From contig JAIWNE010000006.1 of NCBI GenBank assembly GCA_025331445.1, positions 372,001 through 436,000 of the forward strand: DNA of 64,000 nt. The letters run 5' to 3'. Under the pieces are notes generated by a model. That model made no database searches. It had not been told where the DNA came from and worked only from the letters and a program-made list of their open reading frames with translations. The position numbers were made by a program, and so were the translations under genes. Shown here piece after piece: positions 54,803 through 64,000 of this stretch (position 1 is the first letter of the stretch; each line of letters begins with the position of its first letter). The stretch comes from Blakeslea trispora (Eukaryota; Mucoromycota; Mucoromycetes; Mucorales; Choanephoraceae).

Positions 54803-55105
54803 TCTCTTTTCAAAAAAAAAAAAAAAATAGTGCAAGAAAAAGCACAAAAGATATGAAAAAAAAAGCGACCCCGGAGGAAGCTTGCTTTTTCGGAGTTCAG
54901 ACAATTTGACATGATTTCAGTTTCTCTTAGATTAGAAGCGATTTAATATAAGCAATGTAAGAAACAAAAAAAAAGGTATAGGCAGAGAGGCCGTATAAAA
55001 ATATAAAATGAGCCTATATTCTTTCTCAAATAAGTTGAAAGCATCCGATTGTGAGCTGAAACAAGACTTTTTTAGGAAATTCATGGTGAATAAAGCTAAT
55101 TATAT
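54803..55105. other. Intergenic region
   Basis: Poly-A/T tracts and the probable 5' region of the PPR gene. No gene recognised. Confidence 0.5.
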
Positions 55106-55516
55106 TTGAACTTGTTTTGCCAAATGGCGAAAAATGTACATTTGCTCGATGAATTCAATCTGTTGAGCTCAGCAGAAGGCCAGACTTCTGGAGATGCAGA
55201 AAGATTGTCCATTGGCATTGACCAGAATGCAGCTTCAAGTAACATTCAAGAATATTTGAGCAAAAGTTCTAGATTCAACAAACTTCAAATAAGCAACATA
55301 AACAACATTCGTTATGAAATTCAAACGAAGAGTCATTATAGCTTGTACTTTTCTAAAGTAACAGACTTAATTGCACAAATTGAAAGTGACAACTATAAAG
55401 CCAGTTACACTCTCAATGCTGCTGGCTTTCTTACCAGTGTATTCTTCGCTAGCGATTACATGGTCGAAAATACCAAAAGATTAATCATTGATGCTACCTA
55501 TGGCACAAACAAGTAG
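55106..55516 (+). pseudogene. MULE/FAR1-like transposase N-terminal fragment (tentative)
   Basis: A frame of 136 codons. It ends KRLIIDATYGTNK, resembling the start of the DDE domain of Mutator-like transposases, where a D-x-T-(Y/F)-x-T-N motif holds the first catalytic Asp. The preceding helical region could be the N-terminal part. The frame stops right after this motif and no catalytic remainder is seen. Family assignment is weak. Confidence 0.4.
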
Positions 55517-55591
55517 AAAGTTCTTCTATGTCTTTTGTAGACTGTATTGTATATTAAACTCATCTCTGATTGCTGACTTTTCTCTAACTAA

Positions 55592-56050
55592 TTGGTGGCT
55601 GAAAACTCCTTTTCCAACAAAAGTGGAAAAAAGGTGTTTGAAACACCCTTGGGTTTTGAAGCAGTCAATGGATGCAAGGAAATGCTCATGTATCTTTACA
55701 ATTACCAAAGTGAGCACAAAAAACTTGATCGGCCATCACCAAAGAAGACTAAAGCATTGACGGATTTATTGAAAAAGTAGGAACATAACCTAGCTTATGA
55801 TCGAGTACAAGCAAGAACAGGCAGAGCAATTCGCTGTGCCATTATAGTTTCTTACAAGCCTGGTCAACTTGTAAGAATCTTGAAAACACTCTCGGTCTCT
55901 ATCGGCAGTTCTTCTTTGGTTGAGTTCTTCTCCATTCTCTCTCACCATCACACAGAGAGGTTTTTTTTTACTGTGCCCAAAAGCAGAATAAATTATGATG
56001 AGAGGAAATGTATCACATTTTCATCAAAGTTGATATACAAGCTTTTATGA
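55592..56050 (+). pseudogene. Second Crypton recombinase fragment, decayed
   Basis: Translation NSFSNKSGKKVFETPLGFEA, then SEHKKLDRPSPKKTKALTDL, then IVSYKPGQLVRILKTLSVSI and SLVEFFSIL aligns over about 120 residues with exon 4 of the Crypton gene at 45654-48318 (SAPSNKSGKKLIEVPLGSEA and onward). It has a TAG at the position of a Tyr (KK-stop-EHNL) and breaks off before the catalytic Arg region. Opposite orientation to the full gene; clearly a relic of a related but not identical copy. Confidence 0.75.
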
Positions 56051-56199
56051 AAATAGTGAAGACATGTATCATTCGAATGCATGAGCGTATTTTGGCGGGA
56101 ATTGAAATGCTGATCCTGCTCAAGATTGGGCCACTTGTCTTCTATTTTCTTTTCTTCTTTTTTTTTTTTTCTGCTTTTGTATCCATAGATTCAGTGAAC

Positions 56200-57197
<998 letters not shown>

Positions 57198-57349
57198 TAG
57201 CCAAAAAAAAAAAGAAATTTTCTTAATTCAATAAACAAAGCGATTTTTATTATAAATATATATTATACAGTGTTGAACTTTTTACAAGAAAAAGAAGGAT
57301 ATCTAAAGTAGTGTTGAACTATTTACATAAAATAGAGTGACAGAGAAAA

Positions 57350-59665
57350 TTAAGCAGAGTATTGAGAACGGTAGTACTTAGCAACTTCAACCATGTTAAT
57401 AAGAGCAGCCTTAGTTTCAGCCCAGCCTCTAGTCTTGAGACCACAATCAGGGTTAACCCACAAGTATTGGTGTTCAATGTACTTGAGCATATCAGCGACC
57501 TTTTGCTTGATTTCATCAACAGAGGGAACACGAGGAGAGTGAATATCGTAAGTACCAGGACCAATTTCATTAGGATACTTCTTGACTTCGAAGATCTTGA
57601 GGAGCTTTTCATCAGACTTGGAGTTTTCAATGGTGATCACATCAGCATCCAAAGCGGCAATGGCATCAAAGATATCGTTGAAGTCAGAGTAACACATGTG
57701 AGTATGGATTTGAGTTTCGTTGCGGACACCAGCAGTAGAGAGACGGAAACAGGCAACAGACCAGTCAAGGTAAGCATCCCAGTCAGCACGGCGGATAGGA
57801 AGACCTTCACGAATGGCAGGTTCATCAACTTGGATACAAGGAATACCAGCAGATTCAAGATCAACAACTTCATCACGGAGAGCAAGACCAATTTGAACAC
57901 AAACATCCTTGAGAGGAATATCATCACGGACAAAGGACCACTTCATCATAGTAACAGGACCAGTCAACATACCCTTCATAGGCTTCTTGGTAAGAGATTG
58001 AGCGTAGACAGTTTCATCTACAGTCATAGGACCACGACGAGAGACATCACCAAAGATGACAGGAGGCTTGACACAACGAGAACCATAAGAGACAACCCAG
58101 CCATTTTCAGTAAAGTCATAACCGTGGAGAAGATGACCAAAGTGCTCAACCATGTCGTTACGCTCGGGCTCACCATGAACAAAGACATCCAAACCAACTT
58201 CTTCTTGGAAATCAACCATCATCTTCATTTCCTTCTTAATGAAAGCATCATAGTCAGCAGCAGAAATCTCACTCTTGTTGAACTTTTGACGAGTAACACG
58301 GATTTCCTTTGTTTGAGGGAAAGAACCAATGGTAGTAGTAGGGAAGAGAGGCAAGTTGAGTTTCTTGACTTGGGCTTCGCGACGAACCTTGAATTCATCA
58401 GGACGCTTCCAGGCTTCAGCAGGAATCTTTGCAGCACGATCACGGACAGCAGGGTTGGTAGTTTGAGCAGAAGTGCGACGAGATTCGATAGCAGCAGCGT
58501 TAGAAGCAAGAGCATCCTTGACAGAGTCAGCACCGTTGTTGATAGCAGAAGCAATAGTGGCAATTTCCTTGGCCTTTTCAACAGAGAAAGACAACCAGCT
58601 CAAGAGTTCAGGGTTCTTTTCACCAATCTTCTTTTCAAAGACAGTAGAGTAAGGAGAGTGGGCAAGAGAACAAGAAGGAGCAATGAAGACACGGTCCTTA
58701 CCAAGAGCGGAGACAGCCTTTTCAGCTAATTGAAGAGATTGAGCAATGTTGTTAATCCAAATGTTACGACCATCGACAAGACCAAGAGACAAGACTTGAG
58801 AGTTGTTCAAGAGAGGCAAGACAGCATCGAGTTCTTGAGGAGCACGGACGAGATCGAGATGGATGGCATCAACATGAGGAAGGAGACCAGCAACGTTGTT
58901 TTCGACGCGACCAAAGTAAGCGGCAACCAAAGTCTTGATAGAAACAGAGGCCTTGATAGTCTTGTAAGCTTCAGCAAAGGCAGTCTTGGCATGTTCAGGC
59001 AAATCAAGGATAAGAGCAGGTTCATCAATTTGGACCCATTGAGCACCAGCAGCTTGAAGTTGGTTCAAGAGATCAATATAGAGAGGAAGAACCTTAGGAA
59101 GAAGAGAAAGAGTATCAAAAGCATCGAAACCTTCGGCAGCCTTACCAAGGTAGAGGAAACTGACAGGACCAACAATGACAGGACGAGTTTCAATACCGAG
59201 AGATTTGGCGAAGTTGTATTGTTCAACAGCACGAGGGTTTTGGAGCTTGAATTCTTGGTTGGGTTCAAATTCAGGCACAATGAAGTGGTAGTTGGTGTCA
59301 AACCACTTCTTCATTTCTTGAGCAGGAACGTCAACCTTTTCAGTAGTTTCGGTAGCAGGCTTTTGAAGACCACGACCCATAGCAAAGAATTGTTGAAGAG
59401 GATCCTTGATATGTTGATAACGCTTAGGAATGACAGTGAATTGGTGAGCAGTATCCAAAACACGATCGTACAAAGTGTATTCACCAGAAGGAATATGTTC
59501 AATGCCTTGTTCCTTTTGAACCTTCCAGTTAGCTTCTTGAATCTTTTGGTAAGCAGTCTTGAGTTCATCGCCAGAAATCTTGCCTGACCAGTAAGCTTCA
59601 ACAGACTTCTTGAGCTCACGCTTAGCGCCAACGTAAGGGAAACCGAGGTTAGTAGCAACAACCAT
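57350..59665 (-). CDS. MET6: Cobalamin-independent methionine synthase (MetE/Met6)
   Basis: One uninterrupted frame of 771 codons, the family's full length, from ATG at 59665. Start MVVATNLGFPYVGAKRELKK is canonical. N-terminal half: EYTLYDRVLDTAHQFTVIP, then WVQIDEPALILDL. C-terminal catalytic half: FPTTTIGSFPQTKEIRVTRQ, HGEPERNDMVEHFG, then QVDEPAIREGLP, THMCYSDFNDI and WVNPDCGLKTRGW. The last two hold the zinc-binding His/Cys residues. It transfers the methyl group of 5-methyl-tetrahydropteroyl-triglutamate to homocysteine. It has no introns, and the opposite strand has long open frames only because of its strong codon bias. Confidence 0.97.
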   Translation of the reverse strand: MVVATNLGFPYVGAKRELKKSVEAYWSGKISGDELKTAYQKIQEANWKVQKEQGIEHIPSGEYTLYDRVLDTAHQFTVIPKRYQHIKDPLQQFFAMGRGLQKPATETTEKVDVPAQEMKKWFDTNYHFIVPEFEPNQEFKLQNPRAVEQYNFAKSLGIETRPVIVGPVSFLYLGKAAEGFDAFDTLSLLPKVLPLYIDLLNQLQAAGAQWVQIDEPALILDLPEHAKTAFAEAYKTIKASVSIKTLVAAYFGRVENNVAGLLPHVDAIHLDLVRAPQELDAVLPLLNNSQVLSLGLVDGRNIWINNIAQSLQLAEKAVSALGKDRVFIAPSCSLAHSPYSTVFEKKIGEKNPELLSWLSFSVEKAKEIATIASAINNGADSVKDALASNAAAIESRRTSAQTTNPAVRDRAAKIPAEAWKRPDEFKVRREAQVKKLNLPLFPTTTIGSFPQTKEIRVTRQKFNKSEISAADYDAFIKKEMKMMVDFQEEVGLDVFVHGEPERNDMVEHFGHLLHGYDFTENGWVVSYGSRCVKPPVIFGDVSRRGPMTVDETVYAQSLTKKPMKGMLTGPVTMMKWSFVRDDIPLKDVCVQIGLALRDEVVDLESAGIPCIQVDEPAIREGLPIRRADWDAYLDWSVACFRLSTAGVRNETQIHTHMCYSDFNDIFDAIAALDADVITIENSKSDEKLLKIFEVKKYPNEIGPGTYDIHSPRVPSVDEIKQKVADMLKYIEHQYLWVNPDCGLKTRGWAETKAALINMVEVAKYYRSQYSA

Positions 59666-62600
59666 TATAAAAAAAAAAATAAAAAAGTGTAAAGATGGAG
59701 AGAAAAAAAAAGGTAAAGTTAAAATGGACTTTTATACTATAACAAAAAGAAAAAAAAAGATCTACTAAAGTTGCATTGACAGATTAGATGATAAAATCCA
59801 TATCCAATGAGAGCCAAAAAAAGCTAATTACATCTCCGATCTAAAAGAATAGCATTTTAACTATAAGTTGAATCTCAAAGCCTCACCCTTTTTTTTTTAT
59901 TTCTTCATACCTGTATGGTTTCAAGCTCCTAAGCTAAGTTTAGCAAGGAATTAAAGCTGGAGATACCTAAAAGATTCTATTGATAGGAACAACAAAAAAA
60001 GAAAAGCCAAAGCATAGACATAAATTAAGATTTCGAGAAATAGTCTTAAATCCAGTTTACGCCAATCAGAATCTAAGATCAAAATCTTGCATAATTTGGA
60101 GCAATCTGCTTGTGCAACAAACTCTATGTGTCCTACCTTGACTGTACTCATGAGATTATGGACGAGCGAATGCCACGTATACCTGTCCTCTGGATGTAGA
60201 ACAAGGATTTGACTACTCTATTGAGAGAAGATAACACAGTACAAACTCATTCTTTGTGTCCAAAACGATAAGCCTAGGCTATATCTTTTTGTTTGTTTGT
60301 TTGTTTGCTTATATCCATTGGGTCCCTAAAAGAGATAGAAGTAAAATGATACGATATATTCATTGGATCAGTGTATGAATAAGTCGAGTTTGAAACCCCA
60401 CATCAAGTCAGATTGGCCAATCAAAAAAAAGGCGTTTACGTTCGAATGGTGAAATACCATCTTTCATAAATTAAAGCTCAGGTCAAATCTTGAGAGATTG
60501 ATTTATCAAATCTGATAAAATGTTTTGATTCACTATGCACCTGTAGGTAAATGAGCGTTGTGCATGCAAGAAATATCAAACGACTTGAACAATTTTTCAA
60601 ATTTTATTAATGGTGCCTGAGAGTCTTGCATCCTGATCAATCCGAGCCTATCGTCGTTTCAACACAAAGTCATATGATAATTCAAATGTATTTGTTTCAG
60701 ACACTATTTACTATTTCACTTTCCCAAGAGACCAGAGCAAAAAAAAAAAAAACAAAAAAACTGACAAGTGTAAATTATAGTCTTTTATTGTGATTACTGC
60801 TATTGTTTTTATCACATTGACAGAAACTATTCATATCGCAGCAAAATAACAAAGTATACGAGTTCCATTAACACAATAAAAGGAACAAAGAAGCATCTCT
60901 AAATAATCACCTTTCATAATATTTGCTTAACTATTGTGTGTTTGGCTGCTCTTTCGGCTTGATCTAACAAAGCCAAGAAACGGCGTTCACAACTCTCAAT
61001 AAAATTATTTACTGAGTATTCAGACAAGTAGCCATTCTTCTTGATAAAAAAAAGATACAAGTTGACAAGATCTTCTGTTCAATTAAGTCGAGTAAGTATG
61101 GGATTGAAAAGCTAGAACTAATATATTGTACAGGAGAAGGCCTGGCACAATTTTGTTCTCTAACATACCTTATCGATCTATTTGCTGCATGACGAATTTC
61201 TTAAAATCCAATAAAACTTTTTGAGGGTCGTGGTATGCAAAAGAGAATTTACAGAGCATTGTCGAATTGTGAATTGAATATGTCTATGAAGATAAAATAT
61301 CAATTATGCAAAAAAGGTGCTATACACCAATGCTCAAATTTTATGATATCTTCATTTTGAATGCTGCTTCATGTCTATAAGAGATAGGCTTATAAGCGAA
61401 TCGATATACAAGGATTTGAGAAATTTCCATAAAAACCAAATAGAAGCAAAACCTCTGTTCGCTTGCCATAGTCTTGAAAACTAGTATTTTTTCGGTCTCT
61501 CAATTTTGTAAAAAGTAGACCAGCTTAAACTTTCTTATTACACAAACATCTTAGTCAAGTTCTATTCCTAAAAGTGCTAGAATTGTTTGTTTTTGAAAGA
61601 AACACCTGCGTAGCTCTTCGGAGTTGTCTCCACTCATTAAGAAGTGCTTGCTCTGTTAACGTTCTTTGTATGAAAGAGTCTGGGCCTTGTTTTATATCAA
61701 TGAACGCCTTGATTTCGTGTTCGATTATGCAAAAGTTCAGCTTTTCATTCTTAGCATGAAAAAAAAAGAGTCTAGCATAGATCATTTACCGTGATTACTA
61801 TTCATTATTCTGGAGTGAAAGGGAGGATAGAAGCGATGCTCTAGTGTCAGCAAAAAACATGCAAGTCAATCACGACATACAAGCAGCTATATAACATTCA
61901 TATGTAGATGTGCTTGTCTCGGTAGTTGGCGAGTTTATACAGTTCATATTGTTGGGTTTGCTTATGATTCAGATGATTATAGAGAAAGGATTCTACCTTG
62001 ACATTAAAGAAGTAGACAGTACTAAGACTTGTTTTGATACTCTTGTCGGCAAATCTCATCGGATCAATGTCCCTGAGTGTGCCAAAACTAATTGACGTTC
62101 TTTTGGTGTACCAGATTGCTGTGTATAGTGCTGATGATTTCTGTGTATCCCCTCCTCTCTTCTCAACACAATGATACATTGTGTACAATAGGCAAGAAGT
62201 ATTTGCCTTCGTTTACTTCAACATCTAACAGGAACCACTGAGCGTGAAAAGATCAATGGAGCATATTTAGCTACATAGTCAATGCAGTTTGTGCTAAGGC
62301 TATGGAACATCCAAACAGAAGCGGTTCTTCAAAAGCTTTCTGGAAACATCACTTGTCATACAAATAAGAAATTTATTCAAGCAAATAAAGCTATTGATCG
62401 CTAATTGACAATCATCAGCTATTGTCTTTAAAGCTGATTGATTTCTTTACGCTCCTTTTTTTTTGTTACTCTCATTCGAGATATAAACATGTTCTTTGTT
62501 CCATGAACAAACGACTCCAATTCCTGGCAAATTAATTCGAATCTGCATATTGTGTTGAAGCTATTCGCCCTTTTTAGCAGTGAGGTATAGGAATTGTATC

Positions 62601-62690
62601 AAGAAAACAAAAGAAGTACTACGAATTGATAGCTCTAGTTCATGACAAGGTAGCTCAATACCTACAACTCAAAAATATAATATTTAGGGG
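59666..62690. other. Three-kilobase gene-poor region
   Basis: Begins with the MET6 upstream region (A/T tracts at 59668-59760 and 59891-59901). Only short frames follow (60151-59951 minus, 61785-61555 minus, 62188-61898 minus), none with a recognisable motif. A GTTT repeat lies at 60290-60306. The region probably contains old transposon debris, but I cannot name it. Confidence 0.4.
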
Positions 62691-62691
62691 G

Positions 62692-63586
62692 TCATACTCT
62701 TTTTAAAAGTGGCTGCAAAAAACGGCACGCCAGAGCGGCACGCCCGTAGTAGTCTCCATTTTTAGAGTAGCTGCCCTGCTGAGAGGACGGATCCAATCGA
62801 AAATAGCTATGGGAGCAGATTGATAAGTAGATTGTTGCTGATTGGTATTGTTGGAAAAAGGCATCGTTTAAATCTTGATTTATTTGCGTCTTGAATGCCC
62901 TTATTGGTTGCTGTTTGTAGGGAAAGTCATGTCTAAAAGTCTGCAAAGGAAATAGTGTAATTAGTATTAGTACTAGAGGCTAGAGAAGAAGACTTAGTTT
63001 TGATTGCCTAACAAACTAAGTCAAATCTCATGCCATTCATTTGAGAGAATAAATCGAGTAGAAGTTATCTATAGTCATTCAGCATACAAATCAAGTTGCA
63101 CATGTCCGCCTCCTTGCTGATCTTTAGGACAAGGACGCCTAAGAGACGAGGTACTCCTGAGATTAAGTACTAGAGGCCTTTAAGAGACATGTTCTGTTCT
63201 GATTGATGGTAGCTCATCTTTCGAGCTACAACAGGGATTGTTATGGGAAGTTGGTATTGGACACCTTCCTTTCTGAGATACTTGTATATAATTAGACATC
63301 TTTGATCTTCTGGTATAGTAGGGGAGTTGAGCAAAGGGGCATCCAGTGAAAGCTTGTCGCTTAAGAAAGGTGAGGGGACTCAGATATATGAAGGGTGAGC
63401 CTCCAAGGAATGAAGGTAGGACAAGTTGTCTGTCATAAATGGTACCTGGGTTGAATGATGCTGCTCTACTAAAGATTGAGCTTGTTGCTGAAAAGTTAAA
63501 AGCTCTAATTGCTGCAGGCGTTGTTGCATTTCTTCAAATCGTTGCTGTGTAGGTTGTGAATCCATATTTTGTAGTGCTGAACTCAC
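62692..63586 (-). pseudogene. Retroelement ORF1 (gag-like) relic of Mucorales type
   Basis: Minus-strand frames begin MSSALQNMDSQPTQQRFEEM and continue with a Gln-rich coiled coil to LEAHPSYI. Further on, another frame reads APLLNSPTIPEDQR (about 63330-63290). The last frame (62946-62692) ends in a segment with RLDPSSQQGSYSKNGDYYGR. In this order they resemble the first ORF of a retrotransposon family I recall from Mucorales genomes, probably DIRS-like (recollection, not a search). Stops and frameshifts break it several times. Confidence 0.45.
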
Positions 63587-64000
63587 TATTTCAGATCAAT
63601 CAGACATAGTCTAGAAAGCATTTTATTTCTCACAACGATGCTCCTTATTTTGTGTTTGAGTGTCAACCAATTCTGTTAAAATTCATATTGACACTTGAAT
63701 ACAATTGATTTTTTGGTAGTCTACAATCTAATCTATCTGTTAAGTCAAAAATATGAAACAAGATCAAAGAGAGGGTTTTATTCATTACAGGGATTGAATG
63801 ACGATCACTTATTAGATAGGAGATACATTCATACACATAACTATAAAAATGCTGCGACCATACTTATGTTGACGAAACGAAGACAAGAGATGTGATACAT
63901 GCTCTCTGAGCCATGCTTTATTTTCCTTTTTTGTTAATAAATTGTTCTTCCCTTTCTTCCCTATATCTTTCAAGTTAAGCTATATAATTCAATCTTTTTT
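63587..64000. other. Terminal region without recognised gene
   Basis: AT-rich; one 66-codon frame at 63695-63895 without motif. Confidence 0.4.

Noticed and set aside
53669..54904. N-terminal extension of the PPR protein
   Set aside because: The first 34 residues come from a poly-A tract read as poly-Phe; the presequence-like start at 54802 is more natural.
57362..59587. Two long plus-strand open frames (455 and 285 codons) opposite the methionine synthase
   Set aside because: They are antisense shadows of a highly codon-biased gene; their translations are low-complexity and match no fold.

Overview
The window is nuclear DNA from a filamentous fungus, most likely a Mucoromycota/Mucorales species (inference). 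It is AT-rich. The genes are tightly packed, with many introns of about 53-67 nt (GT...AG) and short exons. The proteins are eukaryotic and fungal: an APSES/StuA regulator, a Kre9/Knh1-type wall protein, a septin, a DENND6-type protein, a Ral-type GTPase and FAN1. Most genes are spliced; exon coordinates below were worked out by hand from splice signals, reading frame and family conservation.

Layout. 0-13 kb is a gene-dense housekeeping block: a partial acidic protein, Rab GDI, a universal stress protein, a secreted-type metallophosphatase, a GNAT-like protein, the ESCRT-I subunit VPS28, TIM22, a class V aminotransferase and a DENND6-family protein. 13.3-18.75 kb is a nested mobile-element locus. 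An essentially perfect 1,570-bp palindrome (588-bp spacer) carries two identical divergent copies of a nuclease-like gene. It sits inside one end of a decayed IS630/Tc1-type transposon. 19-22.7 kb holds a CH-domain plus kinase fusion and a small wall protein. 24.3-26.0 kb and 41.2-43.1 kb are two inverted copies of one repeat. Between them lie a Ral-like GTPase, FAN1, RPL35, a StuA-like factor, a MIT-domain protein and an IS630 relic.

42-48.3 kb is a second mobile-element zone: a broken Fanzor/TnpB-like gene, then an apparently intact five-exon Crypton-type tyrosine recombinase. 48.7-57.2 kb has an AIG1-type GTPase with a frame problem, tRNA-Leu(AAG), a 13-exon septin, a PPR protein, transposon debris including a second Crypton fragment, and a Ypt6/Rab6 GTPase. 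57.35-59.67 kb is the cobalamin-independent methionine synthase. The last 4 kb is gene-poor and ends in a retroelement relic.

Functional themes. Several genes act in membrane traffic (GDI recycles Rabs such as the Ypt6 encoded here; DENND6 proteins are Rab exchange factors; VPS28 and the MIT protein belong to ESCRT-type biology). FAN1 is DNA repair. StuA, the kinase, the septin and the Ral GTPase relate to morphogenesis. They do not form operons. The most unusual items are the long palindrome, the intact Crypton next to Fanzor remains, two introns that appear only 14 and 18 nt long, and start codons isolated on their own exon.
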